Notes under the pieces: generated by a model | What the model was told of the DNA's origin: nothing | Databases searched by the model: none | The model's input: only the letters and a program-made list of their open reading frames with translations | Shown here: piece by piece, positions 17,750-27,298 of the stretch | How positions within the stretch are numbered: the stretch's first letter is position 1 | Layout: each line of letters opens with the position of its first letter | Program-made: the position numbers and the translations under genes | Source of the DNA: Pollutibacter sp044353505 | GTDB lineage: Bacteria > Bacteroidota > Bacteroidia > Chitinophagales > Chitinophagaceae | Assembly (NCBI GenBank): GCA_044353505.1 | Contig: JBILBU010000007.1 | Location: 1 to 64,000 of the forward strand | Direction: 5' to 3' | DNA length: 64,000 nucleotides

Positions 17750-18148
17750 ATGGCAAGTGTTTTTTCAAAAATTATTGCAGGTGAAATTCCGTCCTACAAG
17801 ATTGCTGAGAATGATCTGTTCTACGCTTTTCTCGATGTGTTTCCCCTTGTAAACGGTCATACGCTCGTGGTTCCCAAAAGGGAGGTCGACTATTTGTTTG
17901 ATTTGAATGCAGCGGAGTTGTCCGGTATACTTGAGTTTGCCAAGCCCATTGCTCAAGCCATTGAAAAAGCTTTCCCATGCAGCAGGTGCGGTATCTCAGT
18001 AATCGGTCTTGAAGTGGCACATGCGCATCTGCATCTTCTGCCCATCAATTCAGCAGATGACCTTAACTTCACCAGGCCTAAGTTGAACCCAAGTCCTGAA
18101 GAACTTAAAGATGCTCAGCAACGTATTCTTGAAGAATTAATAAAATGA
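17750..18148 (+). CDS. HIT family nucleotide hydrolase
   Basis: This is a histidine-triad protein of 132 residues with IIAGEIPSYKI at the N-terminus and the triad HAHLHLLP near residues 99-106. Family members hydrolyse AMP-lysine, AMP-NH2 or dinucleoside polyphosphates. CSRCG resembles a metal-site remnant, but only two cysteines are present. It follows greA closely and overlaps the next gene by four bases (ATGA), indicating a shared transcript. Confidence 0.9.
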   Translation: MASVFSKIIAGEIPSYKIAENDLFYAFLDVFPLVNGHTLVVPKREVDYLFDLNAAELSGILEFAKPIAQAIEKAFPCSRCGISVIGLEVAHAHLHLLPINSADDLNFTRPKLNPSPEELKDAQQRILEELIK

Positions 18149-18474
18149 ATCAACAAACGAGTCCAGCTATTTCAGAGAATATCTTTAAGGGTATTATCGC
18201 CATCCTAATTGCAATTGGACTCTTTGATGTTATCTATTCGTTCGCCGGATCCTATGCCAATTATGGTTTGTTGTATCCATCAGCCCATGTGTTGTTAACG
18301 ATTATCCTTTTTCTCGCATTATCCTTCATATGGGTAAAAGAAAGGTGGGCCGCCTGGCTTTTTTTAGCAATCGTGCTCGCTCATCTTGGACTCGACTTCT
18401 TCGTTGGGGCATTCTCCTTTCTGAAACTTGTATTGCTTCTACCCGCTTTTTACTTTTTGGCGAAAATTAAATAA
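18145..18474 (+). CDS. Small membrane protein of unknown function
   Basis: This is a 109-residue protein with four predicted transmembrane spans (about residues 12-33, 43-60, 66-83 and 88-107) and short loops. The ATG overlaps the HIT stop codon. I do not recognise the family. Charged residues lie at the span borders (WVKERWAAW, LAKIK). It is convergent with ruvC. Confidence 0.7.
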   Translation: MNQQTSPAISENIFKGIIAILIAIGLFDVIYSFAGSYANYGLLYPSAHVLLTIILFLALSFIWVKERWAAWLFLAIVLAHLGLDFFVGAFSFLKLVLLLPAFYFLAKIK

Positions 18475-18511
18475 ATCTTTTTTCTTGCTATTCCACCTTA
18501 TGCTCTAACGC

Positions 18512-19099
18512 TTAAGGCTGATTTATTCTTCCGGGATTCGCTTTTATAAATGCATCCCAGCCTGAACCTTTTTTTGCAGTTGCTTTTTTCTTTGCAGTGG
18601 TTACGGTTGCAATTCCATGTGAATTAAAATGATGGCAAACCGCAACAGCCAATGCATCTGATGCATCATAGTACTTTAATGTATGTGTAAGTGGCATGAT
18701 GCTGTTCAGCATTTTCCAAATCTGTTCCTTATTTGAATTCCCGTTTCCGGTGATGGATTGTTTCACTTTCTTTGGAGAGTATTCCGCAACTGGAATGGAA
18801 TTGCTCATCGCAACTGCAATGGCTATTCCTTGTGCCCTTCCAAGCTTCAACATGCTCTGAACGTTTTTCCCAAAAAAGGGAGCTTCAATCGCTACACTGT
18901 CTGGCTTGTATTTGGATATCAACGCTTGTATTACTTCATTAATCATGCCAAGCCGTTCAAACATGTCTCGTTTTCCGTTGAGTTTGACAACATCCATTTC
19001 AACCATTTTCATGACATTCCCAGTAACGGAGAGGATGCTATATCCCATGATTACGGTTCCAGGGTCTATCCCTAAAATAATCTTAGTTTTTTGTGACAA
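18512..19099 (-). CDS. ruvC: Crossover junction endodeoxyribonuclease RuvC
   Basis: RuvC cuts Holliday junctions. The 195-residue protein carries the RNase H-like acidic residues: Asp in LGIDPGT (about residue 11), Glu in AIEAPFFGKN, and the paired Asp in DASDALAVAVCHH. The C-terminal tail is Lys-rich. RuvB, its helicase partner, is encoded about 8 kb away. A TACTTTTG element lies on the same strand at 19142-19135, 35 bases before the start. Confidence 0.95.
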   Translation of the reverse strand: MSQKTKIILGIDPGTVIMGYSILSVTGNVMKMVEMDVVKLNGKRDMFERLGMINEVIQALISKYKPDSVAIEAPFFGKNVQSMLKLGRAQGIAIAVAMSNSIPVAEYSPKKVKQSITGNGNSNKEQIWKMLNSIMPLTHTLKYYDASDALAVAVCHHFNSHGIATVTTAKKKATAKKGSGWDAFIKANPGRINQP

Positions 19100-19134
19100 T
19101 AGAAACGATTTTCGAGAGATTGTTGTGTATCAAA

Positions 19135-19142
19135 CAAAAGTA
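19135..19142 (-). promoter_or_regulatory. Possible -7 element for ruvC
   Basis: TACTTTTG on the minus strand fits TAnnTTTG exactly and would give a leader of about 30 bases to the ruvC start at 19099. A -33 TTTG at the expected distance is not seen. Confidence 0.4.
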
Positions 19143-19320
19143 TCAAAATATTTATCAACTCACTGAGCATGATTGACTTTATGGGGATAATGTCTGTTTC
19201 GCTGTTTTTGGTTGTTGATTGGCTGAATTAACCAGAAATAATCAAAATCCCAGTTTTATTTTTTAACTAAAACTTTCTCTGCTTATGCATGTTAAATGAC
19301 GAATAGACCAAACTTGGTTT

Positions 19321-19328
19321 TATCTTTA
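19321..19328 (+). promoter_or_regulatory. Possible -7 element before the DUF3108 gene
   Basis: TATCTTTA lies 4 bases before the ATG at 19333, one base off TAnnTTTG. It is another case of the element being too close to the start for a leader. The rest of the 233-base gap between ruvC and this gene shows only AT-rich sequence. Confidence 0.35.
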
Positions 19329-19332
19329 CATC

Positions 19333-20133
19333 ATGGCTTTTCTCAGAAAATCAATTTTCGCCCTAATCTTGTCGCTATCCTTTATCAGGCTTAGCGCGGG
19401 CAATGATTTTTGTGGGGTCACCAATTTTTCATTCTCATCTGGTGAAGTCATTACATTTAAGATTTTTTATAATGTGGTGGGATTGTTTGTAGATGCCGGA
19501 AATGCCTCCTTCACTGTGAACAACACGAAGCTGAACGATAAGCCGGTTTATCATGTGACGGGTCTTGGATCTTCTAACCCATCCTATGACTGGATCTTTA
19601 GGGTGCGCGACCGCTATGAAACCTATATTGATACTGCAACGTTGAAGCCATATAAGTTTATTCGGCATGTCGAGGAAGGTAAATTTCGAAAAGATGAAGT
19701 AGTCAATTTTTTTCATGCCGAAAAAAAGGCGGTCACCAACAAGGGTACTTTTCCAATTACTGAGTGCATGCAAGATGTACTCAGCTCAATTTATTATGCA
19801 CGGAATATTGATTTTTCAACACACAAAATCGGAGAGAAAATTCCCTTCAGCATGTTTTTAGATGGTGAGTCACACAATATTTACATACGCTACCTTGGAA
19901 AGGAAGTAATCAAAACGAGGTATGGAAAATTCAGGGCAATCAAATTCAAGCCCATGTTGATCAGCGGAACCATTTTTGCTGGGGGAGAGCTAATGACAGT
20001 ATGGGTTTCAGATGATGGAAACAGGATACCTCTTCGTATAGAAAGCCCTATTACCGTTGGCAGCGTGAAGGTTGATATGATGGGGTATAGAAACCTGCGC
20101 TATCCCTTGCAGTCATTGATCAAGTTTAATTGA
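19333..20133 (+). CDS. DUF3108 domain exported protein
   Basis: This is a 266-residue protein with a signal peptide (FALILSLSFIRLSAG) and a DUF3108-like body: FSSGEVITFKIFYNVVGLFVDAGNASFTV, DRYETYIDTATLKPYKFIRHVEEGKF and IPLRIESPITVGSVKVDM. DUF3108 proteins are predicted periplasmic or outer-membrane-associated beta proteins with no established biochemical role. It is convergent with the hydrolase gene, 6 bases apart, with no terminator visible. Confidence 0.75.
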   Translation: MAFLRKSIFALILSLSFIRLSAGNDFCGVTNFSFSSGEVITFKIFYNVVGLFVDAGNASFTVNNTKLNDKPVYHVTGLGSSNPSYDWIFRVRDRYETYIDTATLKPYKFIRHVEEGKFRKDEVVNFFHAEKKAVTNKGTFPITECMQDVLSSIYYARNIDFSTHKIGEKIPFSMFLDGESHNIYIRYLGKEVIKTRYGKFRAIKFKPMLISGTIFAGGELMTVWVSDDGNRIPLRIESPITVGSVKVDMMGYRNLRYPLQSLIKFN

Positions 20134-20139
20134 CCGCCT

Positions 20140-20979
20140 TTAAGGTAGGTTCAACACCTCTTTTTTCCTAAATCCTTTTTCTGTTCTTTCAACCGTGCAA
20201 CATGTATTGATCGGATCATGTTCCAGGAAAAGTAAATAGTTATTGTCTGAAGCTTCATTCAGAAAAGATTCTTTTTCCTCAATGCTTTTCATGGGATACA
20301 TATCGTAGGCCATGATGTATGGAAGCGGGATATGTGCAACCGAGGGAATGAGATCTGCCATATATGCAATAATCCTTCCTTGGTAATTGATGAACGGCAA
20401 CATCATTGATCGGGTATGCCCATGTACAAATTGTATCTCAATGTTTTCACTAAATCTTGTTCTTTGGTTTTCAATTTCATCCACAAACCTAAGTTGTCCG
20501 CTCTGCTCAATTGGAACAATATTTTCTTTCAAAAACGAAGCCTTTTCTCTTGCGTTTGGCTCCATTGCCCATTTCCAATGTGCCTCGCTGCTCCAATATA
20601 GTGCATTGGGGAAGGTCAGTACCAATTGTTCATTCTTGATGGTGACTGCGCCTCCACAGTGATCGAAATGAAGATGAGTGAGTATTACATCAGTGATGTC
20701 TTCTGCCTTAATGCCTACTGATTCGAGTGAGTCCAGAAGTGTAGCTGAACCGTGTGGGTAATAGTGACTAAAAAACTTTTCTGATTGCTTATTGCCCATT
20801 CCGGCATCGATCAAAATCTTTCTGCCGCCATCAATTACCAATAAGCAGCGCATGGCCCAGGTGCACATGTTGTTGTCGTCAGCAGGATTAAGCGTATGCC
20901 AGATTGTTTTTGGTACTACGCCAAACATGGCACCGCCATCAAGTTTGAACAGTCCAGTATCAATCGAATAGACTTGCAT
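20140..20979 (-). CDS. Metallo-beta-lactamase fold hydrolase
   Basis: This is a 279-residue MBL-fold enzyme with the dinuclear zinc motif HLHFDHCGG (about residues 103-111), GMGNK before it, a further His in VHGHTRSMM, Asp in MADLIPS and a terminal LEHDP. The layout is like the AHL-lactonase/quinolone-related MBL subgroup, but quorum signalling is not implied. It has no signal peptide. Its first 20 bases overlap the end of the upstream transporter gene, so it is co-transcribed with it. Confidence 0.8.
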   Translation of the reverse strand: MQVYSIDTGLFKLDGGAMFGVVPKTIWHTLNPADDNNMCTWAMRCLLVIDGGRKILIDAGMGNKQSEKFFSHYYPHGSATLLDSLESVGIKAEDITDVILTHLHFDHCGGAVTIKNEQLVLTFPNALYWSSEAHWKWAMEPNAREKASFLKENIVPIEQSGQLRFVDEIENQRTRFSENIEIQFVHGHTRSMMLPFINYQGRIIAYMADLIPSVAHIPLPYIMAYDMYPMKSIEEKESFLNEASDNNYLLFLEHDPINTCCTVERTEKGFRKKEVLNLP

Positions 20980-22291
20980 ATTTCTCTTTTGTTACAACTT
21001 TTCTAGTATAGAGCAAGGCGCCAAAGCTAAAAATGAAAAATACCATCAACACAAGTATAGAATTTCTCATGCTGCCAGTGAGTTCTTCGTTCCTTGCAAA
21101 TAAAATCAATCCTATCGTTAATGCAATCTTTTCAGTTACATCATAGAAGCTGAAATAAGAAGTGGTGTCCTGTGTTTCAGGAAGTAGTTTTGAATAGGTA
21201 CTGCGGCTCATCGACTGTATCCCTCCCATCACCAAGCCTACCGCTACTGCAAGAAAATAGAATTCTGTTTGAGATTTAATGAAGTATCCCCAAATGCAAA
21301 TGGCTATCCATATCCCAATACCAACCAGCAGGGTGGGAATGTTTCCAATTTTTTTTGATAACCTGCTGAGTGCAATTGCCCCAACTATTGCAACGAGTTG
21401 GATAAGGATAATGGTCAGTAATAACTTGGGCTCATCTTCCTGTTTTGGGAAGATTTCTTTTTTACTAAAACTTGCTGCTACCAACATCACAGTTTGAACA
21501 CCTACGCTGAAAAGAAAAAAGGCGAAGAGGTATCTTTTAAGCGCTGGAATCTGTCTAGCTTCTTTCCATACCAACCGCAATTCATGAAAGCCATTGATTA
21601 AAATGTGCTTCTTCATTTTTTTATTGCTCTCGGTATTGTTGGGCAATATCCTCAGTGGGATTTGTGCAAATCCCAGCCACCACAATCCCACAAGTAAAAA
21701 TGAAAGTCTTGCGCCAATGGTTTTGTCTTCAGTGCCAAGCCCAAACCAGTCTGGCTTTAGGATGATCACAAAACAAATAATTTGCAAGAGTACGCTACCA
21801 ATATATCCCAGGGCAAATCCTTTTGCACTCAACCTGTCCCGATCTTCCGGAGCTGCAATGTCAGGCAAGTAAGAGTTGTAGAAGACCAGACTGCTCCAAA
21901 ATCCTAGAGCTGCCAATGAAAAGAATATAATGCCGTACTCAATGCGTTCTGGAGTGAAAAAATATAGAAGTCCACATGCTGCTGCGCCAATAAATGTGAA
22001 TACGCGCATGAAGGCTTTTTTGTTTCCCCGATAATCTGCCATGGAGGAAAGGATAGGAGAGATGATGGCTACTATCAAGAAGACGATGGCCAATGCATAG
22101 TTTTGTAGGGCGGTGTTGATGATTTCGAGTCCAAAGAAATTTACATAAGACAGTTCTCCCTGGGTTGAATTGCTTGTAATGGCTACATAATAGGCAGGGA
22201 AAATAGTAGAGGTGATAACCAGGTTATAGCTGCTGTTGGCCCAGTCATACATCGCCCAAGCATTCTGAATTTTCTTAGATACTATCTTCAT
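20960..22291 (-). CDS. MFS transporter, UMF1 (Atg22-like) family
   Basis: This is a 443-residue membrane protein with about twelve spans. The N-terminus (QNAWAMYDWANSSYNLVITSTIFPAYY) is the hallmark of the UMF1 family. Other blocks are GNKKAFMRVF, YNSYLPDIAAPEDRDRLSAKGFALGYIGS and GGIQSMSRSTYSKLLPE. Members are thought to export small solutes; the substrate here is unknown. The gene starts 3 bases after uppP ends and overlaps the hydrolase gene downstream. Confidence 0.85.
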   Translation of the reverse strand: MKIVSKKIQNAWAMYDWANSSYNLVITSTIFPAYYVAITSNSTQGELSYVNFFGLEIINTALQNYALAIVFLIVAIISPILSSMADYRGNKKAFMRVFTFIGAAACGLLYFFTPERIEYGIIFFSLAALGFWSSLVFYNSYLPDIAAPEDRDRLSAKGFALGYIGSVLLQIICFVIILKPDWFGLGTEDKTIGARLSFLLVGLWWLGFAQIPLRILPNNTESNKKMKKHILINGFHELRLVWKEARQIPALKRYLFAFFLFSVGVQTVMLVAASFSKKEIFPKQEDEPKLLLTIILIQLVAIVGAIALSRLSKKIGNIPTLLVGIGIWIAICIWGYFIKSQTEFYFLAVAVGLVMGGIQSMSRSTYSKLLPETQDTTSYFSFYDVTEKIALTIGLILFARNEELTGSMRNSILVLMVFFIFSFGALLYTRKVVTKEKYASLFD

Positions 22292-22294
22292 CTC

Positions 22295-23089
22295 TTAGAG
22301 TTTGCCGGTGATAATCATGAGTATCAATACTCCACCAATCAGAATTCGATACCAGCCAAACATCCTGAATCCATTCCTTTGTAAAAATCCTATAAAGAAT
22401 CGAATTGCCAGTAGCGCTACAACAAATGCAACGGCACTTCCCAGCAGCAACAATTGAATGCCTTCTGTATTCAACACACTAGGCTCTTCTTTCCAAATAT
22501 CATATAAACTTTTGATGGTGGCTGCACTCATGGTGGGCACTGCCAAGAAAAAGGAAAACTCCGCAGCAAGAGAGCGGGTTAGTTTTTGTTGCATCCCTCC
22601 GATAATGGTGGAGGCACTTCTGCTAAGTCCTGGAAACATCACTGCAAGCACTTGGTAACATCCAATGGTAAATGCTTTTGTATAACTGATTTCTTCTTCC
22701 TTAATAACCTCACTACTGCGAAACCACCTGTCAACAAACAACAATACTACGCCGCCGGCAAAGAGTACAATTGAAATAAAGAGCGGACTCTCCAAGCTGT
22801 TGTCGATATGCTTCTTAAACAATGCACCAAATACCAAAGCGGGAATTATTGCTACAAAGAGCTTGATGTAAAAGCTAAACTTTCTAAAGTCTATGAACTT
22901 TTTCCAATATAAGACCACAACAGATAGGATAGCGCCAAACTGGATCACCACCTCAAATAGCTTGGTGAAGGCGTCATGCTCAATCTTGAAAAATGCAGAG
23001 GCAATGGCCATATGCCCTGTTGAGGAAACCGGAAGAAATTCGGTTATCCCTTCAATGACTGCAAGGATAAGGGCCTGGAAAGTATTCAT
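22295..23089 (-). CDS. uppP: Undecaprenyl-diphosphate phosphatase (BacA/UppP)
   Basis: This enzyme removes one phosphate from undecaprenyl pyrophosphate, recycling the lipid carrier for peptidoglycan and glycan export. The 264-residue integral membrane protein has the Glu-rich motif VIEGITEFLPVSSTGHM (about residues 11-27) and the PGxSRS motif FPGLSRSAST. It belongs to the ftsX / DUF3098 / uppP run on the minus strand, linking division and envelope synthesis. In many Bacteroidota truB and queA come next. Here a transporter follows, and queA is at 55-56 kb. Confidence 0.95.
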   Translation of the reverse strand: MNTFQALILAVIEGITEFLPVSSTGHMAIASAFFKIEHDAFTKLFEVVIQFGAILSVVVLYWKKFIDFRKFSFYIKLFVAIIPALVFGALFKKHIDNSLESPLFISIVLFAGGVVLLFVDRWFRSSEVIKEEEISYTKAFTIGCYQVLAVMFPGLSRSASTIIGGMQQKLTRSLAAEFSFFLAVPTMSAATIKSLYDIWKEEPSVLNTEGIQLLLLGSAVAFVVALLAIRFFIGFLQRNGFRMFGWYRILIGGVLILMIITGKL

Positions 23090-23110
23090 TTAGTTGTGGT
23101 ATGCCTGAAA

Positions 23111-23350
23111 TCAGGAACTGCGTTTCCCTTTTTTCATGATTGCATATATCTCAATGATGAAACCAGCGAGGATGAGCAATGGGGCTACAGTAATTCTGGT
23201 TTTACTATACACCTCATTTTCAGCAAAAACAGTAGGGTCATCACTTTTGCCCCCACTCATCAGAAATAATCCGATGACAATAACTACAACTCCGATGAGC
23301 ATCCACACCAAATTGTCCTTTTCAAAAAGCGATGTCTTGTTATTTTCCAT
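23111..23350 (-). CDS. DUF3098 small membrane protein
   Basis: This is a 79-residue protein with two transmembrane spans (about 14-32 and 52-68) separated by a loop with GGKSDDP and NEVYSKTRITVAP. It matches the DUF3098 pattern found between ftsX and uppP in Bacteroidota. Its function is unknown. The position suggests a link to the FtsEX division complex or to carrier-lipid recycling. Confidence 0.8.
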   Translation of the reverse strand: MENNKTSLFEKDNLVWMLIGVVVIVIGLFLMSGGKSDDPTVFAENEVYSKTRITVAPLLILAGFIIEIYAIMKKGKRSS

Positions 23351-23363
23351 GGTATAATGTTTA

Positions 23364-24239
23364 TCAATAAAGATCGTCGAGTTTCATTTTTAGATACTTG
23401 GTAACACTCCTGTGTGTACTGATAAAAGTAATGCTAATTCCGATGAGGATGAGTATCAAATACAACAGGGCCAACAGTGTATTGTCGCGCAAAGCCTTAA
23501 TCTCCGGCAGCCACCAGTTTTCAACTCCATAGATAAGGATGTTGATGGCCACAATGGCAAGTCCAGCACTGAACAAGCCATTGATGATGGCCTTTTTGTC
23601 GAATGGCTTTGATATGAACCACCTCGTTGCTCCCACCATCTGCATGGTCTTGATGAGGAATCTGTTTGAAAACATGGCCAGTTTTATGGTGTTGTCAATC
23701 AATATGATCACAATCAATGCAAGTATTCCGGCAAGGGCAAGTAAAAAGTATCCAGTTTTTTTAACGATGCTGTTGAGGTTGCTTACAACCGCATCTGGGT
23801 ATTTCACTTCGCTGATGATGAAGTTCTTGGTAATCTCTTTGGTGATCTTGTTAAGGCTGTCTTTGTTTACGTACTCGGGCTGTAGGTAAAAGTCTATGCT
23901 TGCCGGCAAGGGGTTGTAATCTAACACCTTGTTCCAGTCTTCGTTGCCCTCACCGATGAATTTATTGCGTGCCTGCTCTTTTGTTGTGTACTCCACCGAA
24001 CGTGCATATGGCCTGGATTCAATTGCTTTTTTTACCAGGTCAATGTCGCGCTGCGGACTACCCTCTCTGATAAAAGCGTTAACCTGCACACTGCCCTTGA
24101 AATAACTTTCTAATTTACTTGCATTAATCACCAGCCAGCCTAGCATTCCGAGGATGAAAAGCACCAGTGCTACGCCCAAGATGGCCATAAAATAAGAAGG
24201 TTTACTGCGTTTCATCGATGCCCGGCCCTGTGTAGTCAT
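23364..24239 (-). CDS. ftsX: Cell division protein FtsX
   Basis: FtsX is the membrane half of the ABC-like FtsEX complex that controls peptidoglycan hydrolases at the septum. The 291-residue protein has a cytoplasmic N-terminus, one span (about 19-40), an extracytoplasmic domain with the usual YTTKEQARNKFIGE segment, and three C-terminal spans with the block SNRFLIKTMQMVGATRWFISKPF. The gene for FtsE is not in this window. It is divergent from leuS. Confidence 0.93.
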   Translation of the reverse strand: MTTQGRASMKRSKPSYFMAILGVALVLFILGMLGWLVINASKLESYFKGSVQVNAFIREGSPQRDIDLVKKAIESRPYARSVEYTTKEQARNKFIGEGNEDWNKVLDYNPLPASIDFYLQPEYVNKDSLNKITKEITKNFIISEVKYPDAVVSNLNSIVKKTGYFLLALAGILALIVIILIDNTIKLAMFSNRFLIKTMQMVGATRWFISKPFDKKAIINGLFSAGLAIVAINILIYGVENWWLPEIKALRDNTLLALLYLILILIGISITFISTHRSVTKYLKMKLDDLY

Positions 24240-24314
24240 TGCTGATTGAATTTTAGTACCTTTTACCTCTTTTTTACTCGAAGTATCAAAAATAGCAATT
24301 TTAAAGCGTTTGTG

Positions 24315-24322
24315 TATTTTTG
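24315..24322 (+). promoter_or_regulatory. Possible -7 element for leuS
   Basis: TATTTTTG matches TAnnTTTG. Transcription would start near 24327, giving a leader of roughly 45 bases to the ATG at 24374. The following bases (CGCC) are the same as those after the atpD -7 element. Confidence 0.5.
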
Positions 24323-24373
24323 CGCCTCCCGAAGCAGGGTTTAATTTTTGTACTTAGTATAAAGCAACTTAAG

Positions 24374-27148
24374 ATGGAATACGGATTCAGGGATATTGAA
24401 AGGAAATGGCAGGACGCCTGGAAGCAGAATAAGGCCTACAAGGTTGACAATAATTCTCCCAAGCCCAAATATTATGTGCTGGATATGTTCCCCTACCCAA
24501 GTGGTGCGGGACTGCACGTGGGGCATCCGCTGGGCTACATCGCCAGTGATGTGTTTAGCCGATATAAACGCCTGAAGGGGTTTAATGTGCTGCATCCGAT
24601 GGGCTATGACTCATTCGGTCTCCCCGCAGAACAATATGCAATAGAGCATGGAATACCTCCTGCAATCTCTACAGAACATAATATCAACACATTCCGGTCT
24701 CAGTTGGATAAGATCGGCTTCTGTTATGACTGGAATCGTGAGGTGAGAACCTCAAATGACGATTATTATAAGTGGACTCAATGGATTTTTCTTCAACTAT
24801 TTGATAGTTGGTTCGATAGAAAAAGTCAAAAAGCAAGAAGACTGCAGGAACTGCTTGATATTTTCTCCTCCGAAGGAAACGCCAACATCGCTTGTCCGGG
24901 TGATAAACATCTTCACTTTACAGCCTCAGACTGGAAAGCATTCAACGAAAAACAACAGGCAGACATCTTAATGCACTATAGAATTGCCTTCTGTGGTATT
25001 GGTGAAGTGAATTGGTGCGAAGCCCTTGGAACCGTATTGGCCAATGATGAAGTGATTAATGGGGTGAGTGAAAGAGGTGGGCACCCAGTAGTGAAGAAGA
25101 AGCTTAGGCAATGGTATCTGCGCATTACCGAATATGCGGAAAGGTTGCTCGCTGGTCTGGATACGGTTGATTTTAGCGACAGCATGAAAGACATGCAGAC
25201 CAACTGGATTGGAAAAAGCTTTGGAGCTGAAATAGATTTCGATCTGGTCTCTGAAAATATGTTGGCAGAGGGCAAAAAGCTGAAAGTGTACACCACGCGA
25301 CCTGATACAATTTTTGGTGTTGACTTTATGGTAATCGCCCCAGAGCATGAACTTGTAAAACAGATTACATCTTCAGGTCAGGCTACTGCTGTTGCCGAAT
25401 ACATCGATTATGTAAACAGCAGAAGTGAAAGGGAAAGGATGGCTGAAAAGAAGATCAGTGGTGTATTTAGTGGCGCGTATTGCAAACATCCTTTTGAAGA
25501 GCGACAAATTCCTGTCTGGATAAGTGAGTATGTTCTTGCCGGCTATGGGACAGGAGCTATCATGGCCGTACCATGCGGTGATGAACGCGACTTTAAGTTT
25601 GCGCAACATTTCAATATCCCCATCACCAATATCATCGGTTCCCATTTTAATGGAACAGATGCCAATCCAACAAAAGAAGCACTTCTCGAGAATAGTGGGT
25701 TTCTGAATGGATTGAAGATGTTAGATGCCATTGCTATTTCAATCACCAAGATGGAAGAACTCGGCATAGGAAAACGACAAACAAATTATAGGATGCGTGA
25801 TGCTGCATTCAGTCGCCAACGCTATTGGGGTGAACCTTTTCCCATCGTTTGGAAAAACGATATCGCCTATGCGCTTCCAGTTTCTTCATTGCCAATTGCG
25901 CTTCCTCCATTGTCAGACCTAAAACCCGGACCCGATGGACAAGGACCATTGGCCAATCTTCCTGAATGGACGGCCTTTGAGGGTGGAACAAGGGAAGTGA
26001 ATACCATGCCTGGTTATGCCGGAAGCAGCTGGTATTTTCTTCGCTACATGGATCCTCAGAACAAACAGGAATTTTGCAGCAGGGAAGCAAGTGATTATTG
26101 GGGACAGGTTGATTTATACATCGGTGGCACAGAGCATGCGGTTGGGCATCTGCTCTATAGCAGGATGTGGACAAAAGCATTATTCGATCTTGGTTATATA
26201 GGGTTCGACGAGCCTTTTAAACGCTTGGTGAATCAAGGTAAAATAGGAGGAGATTCAAGGTTGGTGTATAGGGTTAGAGGAACCAAACAGTTTGTTTCTG
26301 CAGGGTTAAAGGATGGTTATGAAACCGATGAGATTCATGTTGATGTTACACTCGTGGATGGTTTTGATCTTGACATGGATGGATTTAAAAAATGGAAACC
26401 CGATTTTGCTGATGCGAGTTTTATTACAGAAGAAGGTGTTTATAAATGTGGAAGTCGACTTGAAAAAATGAGTAAGCGATATTTCAACGTTGTGAATCCC
26501 GATGACATCGTAGTGAAATATGGTGCGGATACATTCAGGATGTATGAAATGTTTTTGGGTCCGGTTGAACAGGATAAACCATGGGACACCAAAGGGATTG
26601 AAGGGGTGCATCGCTTTATAAAAAAATTATGGAGACTATATGCCGATGCTGAAAAAGGGGTTGTACTTACTGATGCAACAGCAACAGATGCATCATGGAA
26701 GGCATTTTATAAGATGTTAAAAAAAGTAGAAGAGGATACAGCAAGGTTCTCATTCAATACAGCAGTAAGTTGTTTCATGATTGGAGTGAATGAGCTAACA
26801 GATCTTAACTGTCACTCAAAGGATTTGCTTTCCAAGTTGTTGATTATACTTGCACCATACGCCCCCCACATTAGTGAAGAACTATGGAGCATGGCAGGAA
26901 ATCAGGGATCTGTCTTGGATGCCACCTATCCATCGGTTGAAGAAAAATACTTAGTGGAAACTTCAAAGGAATATCCGATTGCAATCAACGGTAAGACAAG
27001 AACAACCATCGAGTTGGATATAAATCTTAGCCAGCAAGATGTTGAAAAGCTTGTTATGGCTGAGCCTGTGGTGATTAAGTGGCTTGAAGGCAAGCCGCCA
27101 AAGAAAATCATCTATGTAAAAAACAAAATGATCAATGTGGTCATCTAG
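24374..27148 (+). CDS. leuS: Leucyl-tRNA synthetase
   Basis: This is a class I synthetase charging tRNA-Leu. It is 924 residues long from the ATG at 24374 (EYGFRDIERKWQ); the open frame extends 54 bases upstream without similarity. It carries the HIGH-type motif GLHVGHPLGY, the editing-domain threonine-rich block YTTRPDTIFGVDF, and KMSKR in LEKMSKRYFNVVNPDD. Two insertions, after QLFDSWFDRKSQKA (about 60 residues) and before the KMSKR loop (VYRVRGTKQF... GSRLE), are as expected for Bacteroidota enzymes. It is monocistronic in appearance. Confidence 0.97.
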   Translation: MEYGFRDIERKWQDAWKQNKAYKVDNNSPKPKYYVLDMFPYPSGAGLHVGHPLGYIASDVFSRYKRLKGFNVLHPMGYDSFGLPAEQYAIEHGIPPAISTEHNINTFRSQLDKIGFCYDWNREVRTSNDDYYKWTQWIFLQLFDSWFDRKSQKARRLQELLDIFSSEGNANIACPGDKHLHFTASDWKAFNEKQQADILMHYRIAFCGIGEVNWCEALGTVLANDEVINGVSERGGHPVVKKKLRQWYLRITEYAERLLAGLDTVDFSDSMKDMQTNWIGKSFGAEIDFDLVSENMLAEGKKLKVYTTRPDTIFGVDFMVIAPEHELVKQITSSGQATAVAEYIDYVNSRSERERMAEKKISGVFSGAYCKHPFEERQIPVWISEYVLAGYGTGAIMAVPCGDERDFKFAQHFNIPITNIIGSHFNGTDANPTKEALLENSGFLNGLKMLDAIAISITKMEELGIGKRQTNYRMRDAAFSRQRYWGEPFPIVWKNDIAYALPVSSLPIALPPLSDLKPGPDGQGPLANLPEWTAFEGGTREVNTMPGYAGSSWYFLRYMDPQNKQEFCSREASDYWGQVDLYIGGTEHAVGHLLYSRMWTKALFDLGYIGFDEPFKRLVNQGKIGGDSRLVYRVRGTKQFVSAGLKDGYETDEIHVDVTLVDGFDLDMDGFKKWKPDFADASFITEEGVYKCGSRLEKMSKRYFNVVNPDDIVVKYGADTFRMYEMFLGPVEQDKPWDTKGIEGVHRFIKKLWRLYADAEKGVVLTDATATDASWKAFYKMLKKVEEDTARFSFNTAVSCFMIGVNELTDLNCHSKDLLSKLLIILAPYAPHISEELWSMAGNQGSVLDATYPSVEEKYLVETSKEYPIAINGKTRTTIELDINLSQQDVEKLVMAEPVVIKWLEGKPPKKIIYVKNKMINVVI

Positions 27149-27284
27149 GATTATTTCCCATGTTTTTTGTACGTTTTTTCGAGGAAAAATAACTGTAGAA
27201 TAGTTGTGGCTACTATATTCTACCTGATTTCCATGCTTTTATATCAGGTTTTAAATATTATAGATTAGTTATGATTCATTCATG

Positions 27285-27292
27285 TAATTTTA
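27285..27292 (+). promoter_or_regulatory. Possible -7 element before ruvB
   Basis: TAATTTTA lies 6 bases before the ruvB ATG at 27299, one base off TAnnTTTG. The 150-base gap after leuS otherwise holds only AT-rich sequence. Confidence 0.3.
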
Positions 27293-27298
27293 CTTTTC

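Noticed and set aside
24374..27148. Fusion or foreign insertions in leuS
   Set aside because: Extra segments of this kind are expected in leucyl-tRNA synthetases of this phylum, and the reading frame and motifs are intact.
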